Positions 36,883 to 45,948 of a stretch of 64,000 nt of DNA are shown here, in pieces. Source of the DNA: Acidocella sp. KAb 2-4 (lineage in GTDB: Bacteria; Pseudomonadota; Alphaproteobacteria; Acetobacterales; Acetobacteraceae); NCBI RefSeq assembly GCF_020567705.1, contig NZ_JAJDJU010000005.1, positions 93,407 through 157,406 on the forward strand, read 5' to 3'. Each line of letters opens with the position of its first letter. Position 1 is the stretch's first letter. The notes beneath the pieces are model-generated. The model was not told where the DNA came from and ran no database searches. It saw only the letters and a program-made list of their open reading frames with translations. Made by a program: the position numbers and the translations under genes.

Positions 36883-38250
36883 ATGAAAATTAAATCAATC
36901 CTTCTAGCTGGCGTCCTTTCATCCAGTTGGACAGCCGCAGCTTTCGCGGCGGTTTCTCCGTCACAGGCTGCGGCCCTCGGCACCACGCTGACCCAGTTTG
37001 GCGCCGAAAAATCCGGCAGCGCGGATGGCGTTATTCCCCCCTACACCGGCGGAATAGCGGCTATGACCGGCTTGCCCGCCGGTGGCCCGGATGTCGGCTA
37101 CCCCGACCCGTTTGCCAGTGAGAGGCCGCTGTTCTCCGTGACCGCGGCGAACATGGCGCAATATGCCGACCAGTTGACGCCCGGTGAGCAGGGGCTGCTT
37201 AAGCGTTTTCCGGATTTCCGGATGGATGTGTACCCGACTCACCGCACCGCATCGTACCCTGATTGGGTGTTAAAGAACACTGTGCAGAATGCCACCACAG
37301 CGCAGGAGGTGGGGAACGGTGATGGCGTATCGGATGCTTACGGCGGCATCCCGTTTCCTATCCCGCAGGATGGGTACCAGGTGATGTGGAATGTCTCGCT
37401 CGGTTATAGCCCGGCCTACTGCAAGGAGACATATCAGAGTTATCTTGTTGATACATCTGGCTCTGTTACTGATCTTGGGACCATCACGAGTGAGTATTTG
37501 TTCCCTTATTACAACCCGGATGCGACAGCGCTTAACGACGTGTTTTACCGTGATGTTAAGCTCTTCTTGCACAGCCCTGCTTCCGAAGCAGGAACGATGT
37601 TCTTACTGAAGTTTCCAATTGACTTCACTAAGAGTGACGATACGACTTGGTTCTACTCACCCGGCACGCGCCGGATCCGCCTAGGGCCTGAGTTCAAATA
37701 TGACACTCCAGTGGCGACCTATGGTGGCGCTATAGACTGGGACGAGATCGAGATGTTCTACGGCCGCATGAACAAATTTGATTTCAAGCTGGTCGGTAAA
37801 AAAGAGATCATCGTACCATATAACGATTATAAGTTCGTGAATACAACAACATCAGCACTTTTGGGTCCACACTTCCTGAACCCGGACGGCATTCGCTGGG
37901 AGCGGCACCGGGTTTGGGTTGTTGATGCGACGCTGAAACCGAATGAGCGGCATATCTATAGTCGCTGGACTTTCTATGTTGACGAAGATTCTTGGCGTAT
38001 CGTCGCGAGTGAATCTTATGATCATTCTGGTGCGCTTTACCGAGTTGGATTCTCTTATCCAAATCAGAACTACACCCAGACCGGCGCTATCACATTTTCG
38101 CGTACGTTTGGCTTCTATGATCTGAGCAAAGGTGACTACCAAATTGCGTTCGCTCACACGACACCCTCTGGTTACCTGAGCTGTAATGCAAAGCTGCCGA
38201 ATATGAACGACTATACTCCGCAAGCCATTGCGGCTGAGGGCGTTCGATAA
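36883..38250 (+). CDS. DUF1329 family envelope protein
   Basis: 455 residues. Signal peptide MKIKSILLAGVLSSSWTA ending AFA. The family pattern is clear: LGTTLTQFGAEKSGSADGVIPPYTGG near the mature N-terminus, FPDFRMDVYPTHRTASYP, SPGTRRIRLGPEFKYD near 265 and the C-terminal RWTFYVDEDSWRIVASE. The fold resembles LolA/LolB-type lipid binders, so it may carry a hydrophobic substrate across the periplasm (inference). Follows DUF1302 by 19 bases. Confidence 0.84.
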   Translation: MKIKSILLAGVLSSSWTAAAFAAVSPSQAAALGTTLTQFGAEKSGSADGVIPPYTGGIAAMTGLPAGGPDVGYPDPFASERPLFSVTAANMAQYADQLTPGEQGLLKRFPDFRMDVYPTHRTASYPDWVLKNTVQNATTAQEVGNGDGVSDAYGGIPFPIPQDGYQVMWNVSLGYSPAYCKETYQSYLVDTSGSVTDLGTITSEYLFPYYNPDATALNDVFYRDVKLFLHSPASEAGTMFLLKFPIDFTKSDDTTWFYSPGTRRIRLGPEFKYDTPVATYGGAIDWDEIEMFYGRMNKFDFKLVGKKEIIVPYNDYKFVNTTTSALLGPHFLNPDGIRWERHRVWVVDATLKPNERHIYSRWTFYVDEDSWRIVASESYDHSGALYRVGFSYPNQNYTQTGAITFSRTFGFYDLSKGDYQIAFAHTTPSGYLSCNAKLPNMNDYTPQAIAAEGVR

Positions 38251-38257
38251 ATCAGGA

Positions 38258-38292
38258 TAGGGCATTTGGAGATGCTGACACTAAATGCCCTA
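38258..38292 (+). terminator. Hairpin after the DUF1329 gene
   Basis: Perfect 10-bp stem TAGGGCATTT / AAATGCCCTA, 15-base loop, followed by ATTTCCTCC. It starts 7 bases after the stop. Probably attenuates expression of the next two genes relative to DUF1302/DUF1329. Confidence 0.6.
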
Positions 38293-38361
38293 ATTTCCTC
38301 CCATATCAACGATATAGTGGAGCTAGGTTTATTTCCCGCATCCATTGCCGAGGCAAAACAA

Positions 38362-39453
38362 TTGAGTATTTTTTGTGCTAACAAACATTTACTGGTAACT
38401 TTTCAGAAATTTGGTCGATTGGCCTTTCTGATCGTTGGATTTATGCCTGGGCAGGCCGTCGCCAACTTTGTCGATCCCCTATCAGCGCCCGCGTTGCTGG
38501 TGCAAAATCCTACTCAGGCACAGCTGATTGGCATCGCCAGGAATGGCGATTCGGAGGTAGCCGTTGGGCTACGCGGTGTTGCGATTTATAAGCTGCCGGG
38601 TACTGTAAAATGGATGCAGGGTAACGTGCCTGTGCAGTCAGATCTCACAGCCGCATTTCTTGCCACTCCGCGCGAGGGCTGGGCCTGTGGTCATGACGGC
38701 GTGATTTTGCACACGGCTGATGGCGGTAAGATCTGGACCCGCCAACTTGACGGCAATACCGCCAGGTCGATGTTTGAAACATATTACGAGCAACAGCATC
38801 CGGCGCCTAACTCCCAGGCGGCCGCGGCACTGGCGCAGATTCAGCTGAATTTTGATAATGGCCCCAACCTACCTTGGCTCGGTGTTTGGTTTAGTGACGA
38901 TAAGACCGGCTATGTAGTTGGCTCGTTCGGAGATATCGCCATGACCACTGATGGCGGCAAAACGTGGACGCCCTGGTTGGATCATATCGACAATCCAAAC
39001 TTTTATGATCTAAATGCAATTTCAGGCATTGCCGGACAACTCTATATCGTCGGTGAGCAAGGTATGGTCTACAGGCTAGACCAAGCTAAGCAGACATTCG
39101 TGGCTTTGCCTACAGGCTACCAAGGTAGTCTTTTTGGTATCACCGGGACGGAAAAGGTACTGCTCGCTTTTGGTATGCGCGGCACGATATTTCGTAGTGA
39201 GGATCAGGGGAAAACCTGGGCTCAGGTAACCACACCGATCACCGGCGCGATCATGGATGGGACCGTTTTGCGTGACGGACGGATTGTGCTTGTTACCGCC
39301 GATGGCGGTATATTCTTCAGCGCCGATGGGGGCAGGAGTTTCCAGGCCGCCGCCGCAATCCCAGGGGCGCCGCTGGCCGGTGTGGTGGAAACTGGCGCCG
39401 CTACGCTTACCGTGGTCGGTCCCGGTGGTATTTTCGATGTTCCAAACAAATAA
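38362..39453 (+). CDS. YCF48/BNR-repeat secreted protein
   Basis: About 363 residues. I place the start at a TTG at 38362, because an open frame from 38266 would begin inside the hairpin and put 32 odd residues before the signal peptide (FQKFGRLAFLIVGFMPGQAVA). Repeats with the Asp-box form are seen: GGKIWTRQ, GGKTWTPW, GKTWAQV and GGRSFQAA, spaced as in a YCF48/HCF136-like seven-bladed propeller. In hydrophobic-substrate loci this protein pairs with an RND permease, perhaps as a periplasmic assembly factor. Start uncertain; product well supported. Confidence 0.75.
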   Translation: MSIFCANKHLLVTFQKFGRLAFLIVGFMPGQAVANFVDPLSAPALLVQNPTQAQLIGIARNGDSEVAVGLRGVAIYKLPGTVKWMQGNVPVQSDLTAAFLATPREGWACGHDGVILHTADGGKIWTRQLDGNTARSMFETYYEQQHPAPNSQAAAALAQIQLNFDNGPNLPWLGVWFSDDKTGYVVGSFGDIAMTTDGGKTWTPWLDHIDNPNFYDLNAISGIAGQLYIVGEQGMVYRLDQAKQTFVALPTGYQGSLFGITGTEKVLLAFGMRGTIFRSEDQGKTWAQVTTPITGAIMDGTVLRDGRIVLVTADGGIFFSADGGRSFQAAAAIPGAPLAGVVETGAATLTVVGPGGIFDVPNK

Positions 39454-39493
39454 ATGCTCAGTTTCCGCATGCTTGTGCAGGTAGATACGACGA

Positions 39494-41914
39494 ATGATGC
39501 TTAAACCGCTTCCCCAGGAAACCATTCGGGCTGAAGGGCTCAGTGATGGCAGCTTCGATTTTTACTCAGGCAGCTTTTTGGAGCTGTTGATCTTCAACAA
39601 CCGCCGCCTGATTATCGCGTTATGTATGGTATTAACGGTGATTTTTGGTTGGAGTGCCGCTCATCTCAAGGTAAATGCCAGCTATACGGCTATGTTGCCC
39701 GAGCATCACCCGTATATCATCAATTACGAGGCTAATAGTTCGGCCACACAGGCGCTGGGTGATTCAGTGCGGATCGTGGTGGAGAACAAGTCTGGTAACA
39801 TCTACGACCCGCATTATCTTGCGGTATTAAGGAAGATTAACGACGCGGTATTCCTGTTGCCAGGTGTTGACCGCTCCTTCATGAAGTCGCTCTGGATGCC
39901 TGCGGTACGGTGGACAACAATCACCGAGCAGGGCGCAACCGGGGGGCCGGTAATGCCGGACTCGTATAACGGCTCCGCCGATAGTATAGCGCAATTGCGG
40001 CAAAACATTATGCAGGCCGGTATTATTGGCTCCATTGTCGCCAACGATCAAAAATCTAGTGAGATTTTTGTGCCGCTGCTGGAGCGTGACGCCGCCACAG
40101 GCCGACCGTTTAATTACGGGAAGTTCTGGACGCAGTTGCAGAACATCCTGAAATCACAACAATCTCCTGGTATCAGTATTCACGTTATAGGTTTCGCCGC
40201 TGTCATGGGCAATCTCATCGCGGGTGTGCATGAGATGCTGGGTTTCTTTGCCATTGCGGCACTGATAGCTACTCTATTTATCTTCACCTTCACGCGATGC
40301 ATCCGTAGCACGTTCACCATCCTCGCCTGTTCTCTGGTCGCCATTGTCTGGCTGCTGGGCCTCATTCAACTACTTGGCTACGTGTTGGATCCCTATTCTA
40401 TTCTCGTGCCGTTTTTGGTGTTTGCAATCGGCCTTAGCCATGGTGCACAGAAGATGAACGGCATCATGCAGGATATCGGCAGAGGTACGTCGAGCCTTGT
40501 CGCGGCGCGTCTTACTTTCCGACGTCTGTTTATCGCCGGACTAACGGCACTTATTGCGGATGCTGTTGGTTTCGTTGTGCTTACCGTCATAGATATCGAA
40601 GCGATCCGCTCCCTGGCAGTGACGGCAAGTATCGGTGTTACCGTACTGATCTTCACAAATCTGGTACTATTGCCGGTGCTGCTCTCCTATATCGGTGTCA
40701 GCAACGCTGCTGCGTTGCGCAGTCTTGAAGCTGAGGATCCTGATGCGGTACCAGGAGTTATTGAAAATCTGTTCCGATTTTTGGAACATTTCAGTAGCCG
40801 GCGCTGGGCGAGCGTCGTATTGGCAGGAACATGTGTACTCCTCGTCGGTGGCTATCTGGTAGGGCGGAACGTACAGATCGGTGATCTTAATGCGGGTGCC
40901 CCGGAGCTACGGGTTAACTCTACCTATAACCAAGATAATGCCTATGTGATGGCGCATTATAGTCTGTCGAACGATGAATTCGCGATCATCGTGCGTAGCC
41001 CGCCGGGTGGGCTTGATACATTTCCCGCAGTGCTAGAGATGGACCGCTTTGAACAGTATATGCGTAAAATACCCGGCGTGCAGACTACAGTCTCCGCTGC
41101 GGACTTTGCCCGCCTCTACACGGCTGGTCAGTTTGAAGGAAATTTGAAATGGCTTAGCATTAATCGGAATACATTTATCACGGGTGCCGCGATGAATGAC
41201 GTGTTTGTCGGCAATCCAGAGTTGGTGAACAACGACGGCTCGGCTGCGCCGTTGATCATCTACCTAAAAGACCATAAGGCCAAGACGCTCGCTACCGTTG
41301 CCAAGGCGGCACAGAGCTTCGCCGATGCCAACAGCAGCCCCGCCGAGCAGTTTCTGCTGGCTGCAGGATCTGCAGGAATCGCAGCAGCGACAAATATGGT
41401 GGTGACACGTGCGGATGGGTTCATGCCCTATCTAGTTTATGCCGCCGTGATTCTTCTGTGCTTCATTTCCTTCCGCAATTGGCGTGCTGTCGTCGTCGCG
41501 ATTGTGCCGCTCATTGTTACATCGGTATTGTGTCGTGCGCTTATGGTCTTGCTTGGCATCGGGGTTAAAGTGGCAACGCTGCCGGTCATCGCACTCGGCG
41601 TCGGTATTGGTGTGGACTATGCGCTGTACTTGCTCTCAATCCAAATGGCCTTCCAGCGCATGGGTGAACCATCCAGTGTGGCTTACGGCAAGGCATTGCG
41701 TTTTACTGGCCGTATTGTTGCTCTGGTTGGCTTCACTCTGGCTGCAGGCGTTTCCCTTTGGGCATTTTCACCTATTAAATTCCAGGCGGATATGGGTGTC
41801 CTTTTGACCTTCATGTTCCTTTGGAACATGGTTGGCGCGCTCATTCTTATTCCGGCGTTATCGCATTTTATTTTTCCTGCGTCCAAGAAGGAAGGTCTTG
41901 GGGCAGGTAAATAG
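39494..41914 (+). CDS. RND/MMPL superfamily transporter
   Basis: 806-residue inner-membrane permease with 12 predicted helices: one after the N-terminal tail (IIALCMVLTVIFGWSAA), a large periplasmic loop, five helices, and the same again. Two signature stretches are present: PFLVFAIGLSHGAQKMNG near residue 310 and VIALGVGIGVDYALYLLSIQ near 697 (GxGxDY). This form matches HpnN/MmpL-like lipid and steroid transporters rather than tripartite drug pumps. No membrane-fusion protein is nearby. Likely moves the hydrophobic pathway substrate together with DUF1302/DUF1329 proteins. Confidence 0.87.
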   Translation: MMLKPLPQETIRAEGLSDGSFDFYSGSFLELLIFNNRRLIIALCMVLTVIFGWSAAHLKVNASYTAMLPEHHPYIINYEANSSATQALGDSVRIVVENKSGNIYDPHYLAVLRKINDAVFLLPGVDRSFMKSLWMPAVRWTTITEQGATGGPVMPDSYNGSADSIAQLRQNIMQAGIIGSIVANDQKSSEIFVPLLERDAATGRPFNYGKFWTQLQNILKSQQSPGISIHVIGFAAVMGNLIAGVHEMLGFFAIAALIATLFIFTFTRCIRSTFTILACSLVAIVWLLGLIQLLGYVLDPYSILVPFLVFAIGLSHGAQKMNGIMQDIGRGTSSLVAARLTFRRLFIAGLTALIADAVGFVVLTVIDIEAIRSLAVTASIGVTVLIFTNLVLLPVLLSYIGVSNAAALRSLEAEDPDAVPGVIENLFRFLEHFSSRRWASVVLAGTCVLLVGGYLVGRNVQIGDLNAGAPELRVNSTYNQDNAYVMAHYSLSNDEFAIIVRSPPGGLDTFPAVLEMDRFEQYMRKIPGVQTTVSAADFARLYTAGQFEGNLKWLSINRNTFITGAAMNDVFVGNPELVNNDGSAAPLIIYLKDHKAKTLATVAKAAQSFADANSSPAEQFLLAAGSAGIAAATNMVVTRADGFMPYLVYAAVILLCFISFRNWRAVVVAIVPLIVTSVLCRALMVLLGIGVKVATLPVIALGVGIGVDYALYLLSIQMAFQRMGEPSSVAYGKALRFTGRIVALVGFTLAAGVSLWAFSPIKFQADMGVLLTFMFLWNMVGALILIPALSHFIFPASKKEGLGAGK

Positions 41915-42383
41915 TATTCATTTCTCATCAATGACCTGGTGCATGGATGGTACCCGGCCTGACGAAATACTGACGCAACAGGTGAGGTTAAAATAATTCA
42001 CAATAGGATAGATGCGGGCGATCAGGGCCGAGCGATCCTTTTCTGGATTTGGCCGGGATCCGGAGAAGTCGAGCATGTTTCTCTAGCAGCTTGATCGATA
42101 GTCAATATCAATAAATATCGTTTTATATAATACAGCGAAAACGGTAAATAAAATTCATAAACGCGATCCGGCATATGTATCGGGTTGGTGGAGGGAGTGA
42201 GTCGATTTCACCTAAGATGAAATGTTAAAGACGCTGGGGTGATAAACACGAAGTTTTTAATTGGATCCTTGTCTCGATCATTTGATCGCATTCGTAATTT
42301 CATTGCCGATCTCGATATCGTATCGGCTGGATGTTGTAAGTATCTCAAAGTGGTTTGACGAACGGTTGGCCAAAGGAATGAAC
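41915..42383. other. Leader region before the second extradiol dioxygenase operon
   Basis: No gene supported in about 470 bases. It holds the shared 15-base motif (42106-42120) and a stretch TATCGGGTTGGTGGAGGGAG near 42180-42199 resembling the GGTTGGGTGGAGGAAATAG near 33990 upstream of paralogue 1, so the two leaders are probably duplicated copies. Confidence 0.55.
42106..42120. promoter_or_regulatory. 15-base motif shared by both VOC dioxygenase leaders, copy 2
   Basis: TATCAATAAATATCG, about 265 bases before the dioxygenase start at 42384. Identical to 33920-33934. Confidence 0.55.
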
Positions 42384-43283
42384 ATGGCGGAACTTTCCAA
42401 TCTTGCTTACGTAGTTTTCGAAGTCAGTGATCTCGCCAGATGGGAAAGCTTTGCGCGCGACATCATCGGTTTTCAAGTTGCGGTGCCTCTCGCAGGTGAA
42501 GGTTTGGCGCTGCGCATGGATGAATATGCTTATCGTATCCTGCTTCAGCCTGGTGTGCAGGACGATATTTTGGTTGCCGGCTGGGAGATTCCTGCCGAAA
42601 AGGAGTTGGAGGCATTTGTCACCAAGGCGCGTTCTGCTGGCGGTATGGTGGTGGAAGACCCCGTGCTTGCCCGGATCCGCGGCGTTGAGCGTCTCTTTAC
42701 CTGCTCAGACCCAAATGGCTTTGTACATGAAATTTTTTTTGGTCCAACGATGTTGCCCATAAGCAAGCCTTTTGTTTCTAAGGTATTATCGGGTCCTGGA
42801 TTCATCACCGGCTCGCTTGGACTTGGGCACATCCTGCCCGTCAGTAAAGATGTTGTTGTATCTTTGCCATTTTATCAAAATATTCTGGGGTTGCGCATTA
42901 GCGACTATATTCGTGCCGAGCTCGCGCCAGGAATGAAGGTGGATGCTACTTTCTTCCACTCTGCCACTGGGCGGCATCACTCGTTGGCGACAGGACAATT
43001 TCCAGCCACCAAGATTCTTAATCATGTCATGGTACAGTATGCGGATATGAACGATGTGGGGCTTGCTTATGACCGTGTGAGTCGTGCGAACATCCCGCTA
43101 GTCTTAGAGTTAGGGCATCATCCTAATGATAAGATGTTCTCCTTCTACGTCCAAACACCATCGGGCTTTGCCATGGAGGTCGGCAGTGGTGGGATCGTTA
43201 TAGATGACGAAAACTGGAAAGTAGTGACCTACTCCCAGCTCAGTGACTGGGGACACAAGCGTGTCATACCGAGAAATTATTAG
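42384..43283 (+). CDS. VOC-family extradiol ring-cleavage dioxygenase (paralogue 2)
   Basis: 299 residues, first gene of a ten-gene operon. Fe ligands as in paralogue 1: GLGHILPVS, ILNHVMVQY, GFAMEVGSGG. The ATG at 42384 is preferred over 42378 because AAGGA lies 6 bases before it and the protein then starts MAELSNLAYVVFEV, in register with paralogue 1. Both copies keep all catalytic residues, so both should be active; they may differ in substrate or induction. The hydrolase gene follows at 18 bases. Confidence 0.88.
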   Translation: MAELSNLAYVVFEVSDLARWESFARDIIGFQVAVPLAGEGLALRMDEYAYRILLQPGVQDDILVAGWEIPAEKELEAFVTKARSAGGMVVEDPVLARIRGVERLFTCSDPNGFVHEIFFGPTMLPISKPFVSKVLSGPGFITGSLGLGHILPVSKDVVVSLPFYQNILGLRISDYIRAELAPGMKVDATFFHSATGRHHSLATGQFPATKILNHVMVQYADMNDVGLAYDRVSRANIPLVLELGHHPNDKMFSFYVQTPSGFAMEVGSGGIVIDDENWKVVTYSQLSDWGHKRVIPRNY

Positions 43284-43301
43284 CGTGGGAGCGTAACCTT
43301 T

Positions 43302-44186
43302 ATGTCGATCTGGTTGGATTTTTTGGGCGCGGAGATCCGATATGTGGAAACGCCAAGCTTCGGCCGCACACGCATCGCCGAAGCTGGTAAAGGCAATGCT
43401 GAGGCGTTAATCCTCATGCATGGCATTGGCGGGCATATCGAGGCGTATTCTAAGAATGTAGTGGCTCTAGCGAAGTATTTCCACGTTATTGCCTTCGACT
43501 TTGTCGGCCACGGCCTTTCTGCAAAACCAGACGACATCACTTATGACGCGCTCACCTACCGGGAGCAGCTGCGCGAGCTCATGGATGTGCTTGGTATCAG
43601 GCGGGCCCATATTTCCGGAGAATCTTTGGGCGGCATGGTAGCGGGACAGTTTGCCATCTCCTATCCCGACCGGGTTCTACGGTGCGTACTCAACACAACG
43701 GGTGGGATTCCAGTAGTGAGCGAGAAGGGGCGCCAAGATCTCATCGATCTTGCGACGCTAAGCGCAAAGAATTTCGGTAAAGCGCCCACACATGAGAGTG
43801 TACGGGGGCGTATGCAATGGCTAATCTATGAGCGCAATTGGGACAGGCTGTTGACAGATGAGTTGGTGGAGTCTCGTCTGCGCATCTATCAGCGACCCGA
43901 CTTCCAGAAAACTGCGGCGCTCGTATTCGCCCGCCTCAACAAGGCCGCAGCGGGTGACGCCACGCCAGACATGGTCGACCTGGAAAAGATTGACTGTGAG
44001 ACGTTGCTGTTCTGGACCAAGCATAATCCAATACATGATATTGATGCAGCGCGGGCGGCGCTCCCCCGGCTGAAACGCGGCAAGCTCTACGTTATGAAAA
44101 CCGACGCCGCACACTGGCCGCAATATGAGGATGACGCCGAGTTCAACGACGTGGTCACGCGCTATCTGCAAACGGGGGAGGCATGA
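43302..44186 (+). CDS. Alpha/beta hydrolase, meta-cleavage-product type
   Basis: 294 residues. Oxyanion segment LMHGIGGHIEAY near residue 38, nucleophile Ser in ISGESLGGMVAGQ near 106, and catalytic His in TDAAHWPQYE near 267. The acid residue is likely Asp in HNPIHDID near 245. Distinct from the MhpC-like hydrolases in this window and only distantly similar to them; related proteins sit beside extradiol dioxygenases. Its stop overlaps the flavin reductase ATG by 4 bases. Confidence 0.82.
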   Translation: MSIWLDFLGAEIRYVETPSFGRTRIAEAGKGNAEALILMHGIGGHIEAYSKNVVALAKYFHVIAFDFVGHGLSAKPDDITYDALTYREQLRELMDVLGIRRAHISGESLGGMVAGQFAISYPDRVLRCVLNTTGGIPVVSEKGRQDLIDLATLSAKNFGKAPTHESVRGRMQWLIYERNWDRLLTDELVESRLRIYQRPDFQKTAALVFARLNKAAAGDATPDMVDLEKIDCETLLFWTKHNPIHDIDAARAALPRLKRGKLYVMKTDAAHWPQYEDDAEFNDVVTRYLQTGEA

Positions 44187-44704
44187 CCGTGTTGGAAGGA
44201 ACGATGCGCGTGTCGGCAACGCCGGAAGCATTTCGCCGGGGCATGCGTCGCCTGGCTGGAGCGTGCACCATCATCACCTCGGCGGATGGTTCGGGGGTCT
44301 CCGAAGGCTGGGTTGGCTTGGCAGCAACGGCAGTCTGTTCCGTTACCGCTGATCCACCGCGTCTTCTGGTCTGCGTTAACCGCAATGTCTGGGCGCACAA
44401 GACCATCACTGCCTCGGGCGTTCTGGCGGTAAACGTGCTGGGAAGGGCACAGGACGCTGTTCTCAGTCGGTTCTCCGGTGCTGGCGTTTGCGCGCCCGAG
44501 GAGAAGTTCCATTCCAGCAAATGGCGGGCAGGGATAACTGGTGCACCGCTACTGGAAGATGCGCTGGTCACCTTCGATTGTGTGATAGCCGAGACCATTG
44601 CAGCTAGCACACATGATATTTTTATTTGTGATGTCGTAGAAGTTAACGACCACGGTGCAGTCACGGATCCACTCGTTTACTTCAATGGCGCATTCTTTAG
44701 TTAA
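44183..44704 (+). CDS. Flavin reductase, HpaC/HsaB-like component
   Basis: 173-residue FMN-binding split-barrel reductase producing reduced flavin for the adjacent hydroxylase. Seen: FRRGMRRLAGACTIITS start, GWVGLAATAVCSVTADPPRLLVCVN flavin-binding stretch (read as GLAATAVCSVTADPP) near residue 55, and FAVNVL-like GVLAVNVLG near 88. Pairs with the gene 35 bases downstream as a two-component monooxygenase. Confidence 0.87.
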   Translation: MTVLEGTMRVSATPEAFRRGMRRLAGACTIITSADGSGVSEGWVGLAATAVCSVTADPPRLLVCVNRNVWAHKTITASGVLAVNVLGRAQDAVLSRFSGAGVCAPEEKFHSSKWRAGITGAPLLEDALVTFDCVIAETIAASTHDIFICDVVEVNDHGAVTDPLVYFNGAFFS

Positions 44705-44739
44705 GCTCAACGCAACGGAAATAAAAAGAGGAGACCTTC

Positions 44740-45945
44740 GTGAACATGATCAATCCAGATGTGCGCACGCACACAATACCAACTGAAGCCGAGTTGCTGG
44801 CACGTGCCCGCGCCATGGTTCCGGCGCTGCGGGCGAGGGCTGAAGAGGTTGAAAAAGCCCGCCGCGTACCGGCCGATATCGTGCAGTCCTTCAAGGATGC
44901 CGGCTTCTTCCGTATCCTGCAGCCCAAACGCTGGGGCGGATACGAAATGAATCCGATCGTCTTCATGCACGTCTTGTCTGAACTTGGGCGAGGCTGCAGC
45001 AGCAGTGCTTGGGTGATGATGATTCTTGGAGTGCATAATTGGGAATTCGGCTTGATGGATCCGCAAGCCGCAGCCGATGTGTGGGGTGAAGATGACCAAG
45101 CGGTTATCGCCTCGTCCTATCCACCCACGGGCACGCTGCAAGAGGTTGAAGGCGGCTATATTCTGAACGGGCGTTGGCCCACTTCCAGCGGCACTGATCA
45201 TGGAACCTGGGCGTTTCTTGGCGCGCTGAAGAAAGATGCCAGCGGCAAGCCGGTTGATCGTATAGCCCTGCTGGTGCCCAGCACTGATTACGAGGTGGTC
45301 GATGACTGGTTCGTGTTCGGACTGTCTGGCACGGGCAGTAAGAGCCTGCAGTTGAAGAAGGACGTGTTTGTGCCGAAGCACCGCGCTCACAGCATGGTGG
45401 ATTATAAGCTCTCTGATCGGCCGAAGCCCTATCTGTACCCGTTCAATATGGTTTTTTACACATCGGTGTCATCCGTTATTCTCGGATTTGCTCAGGCAGG
45501 TATTGATGTGTTCATTGAGCAGATGTCGGTCCGGCGTGATAACGGGACTGGCCAGCTTGCGGCGCTGAGCCCCTACGTGAAAGATCGACTTGGCAATGCC
45601 GTTGCCAAGGTGCGTTCGGCCCGGGCGCGATTGGAGCAGATGATGGCTGAAGCCGAGGCAAAGATCGAGAGTGGTGAGCTGATCACTATCCCTGACCGCA
45701 TGGCATACATGCTCGATGGCGCGCGTATCGGCCGAGAATGCGAAGAGGCGATGCTGTTGTTGTTCAAGTGCACTTCAGCGCGTGGTTGTTATCTCAACAA
45801 CCCGCTTCAGCGGATTTTGCGTGATGTGTTGGTTGCTGCCAATCATATCACGCAGGATGCTGATAACAATGCCGGCTTCCTCGGCGGTGTGCTGCTCGGT
45901 CAGGAGCCGCCTCCGCTAATGTACAGCCGTCAGGAGATTGTATAA
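44740..45945 (+). CDS. Flavin-dependent aromatic hydroxylase (HsaA/group D, acyl-CoA dehydrogenase fold)
   Basis: 401 residues from a GTG 6 bases after AGAGGAG. The fold is acyl-CoA dehydrogenase-like: ADIVQSFKDAGFFRILQPKRWGG near residue 50, GWPTSSGTDHGTWAFLGAL-type flavin contact (RWPTSSGTDHG) near 147, and FGLSGTGSKSLQLKKDVFVP near 190. This pattern fits HsaA, C2-type p-hydroxyphenylacetate hydroxylase and related oxygenases rather than dehydrogenases, because the catalytic Glu is not evident and a flavin reductase precedes it. It should hydroxylate a phenol to the catechol used by the VOC dioxygenases. Confidence 0.85.
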   Translation: MNMINPDVRTHTIPTEAELLARARAMVPALRARAEEVEKARRVPADIVQSFKDAGFFRILQPKRWGGYEMNPIVFMHVLSELGRGCSSSAWVMMILGVHNWEFGLMDPQAAADVWGEDDQAVIASSYPPTGTLQEVEGGYILNGRWPTSSGTDHGTWAFLGALKKDASGKPVDRIALLVPSTDYEVVDDWFVFGLSGTGSKSLQLKKDVFVPKHRAHSMVDYKLSDRPKPYLYPFNMVFYTSVSSVILGFAQAGIDVFIEQMSVRRDNGTGQLAALSPYVKDRLGNAVAKVRSARARLEQMMAEAEAKIESGELITIPDRMAYMLDGARIGRECEEAMLLLFKCTSARGCYLNNPLQRILRDVLVAANHITQDADNNAGFLGGVLLGQEPPPLMYSRQEIV

Positions 45946-45948
45946 CCA

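Noticed and set aside
44740..45945. Acyl-CoA dehydrogenase
   Set aside because: Fold is similar, but the adjacent flavin reductase and the SSGTDH region indicate a group D hydroxylase.
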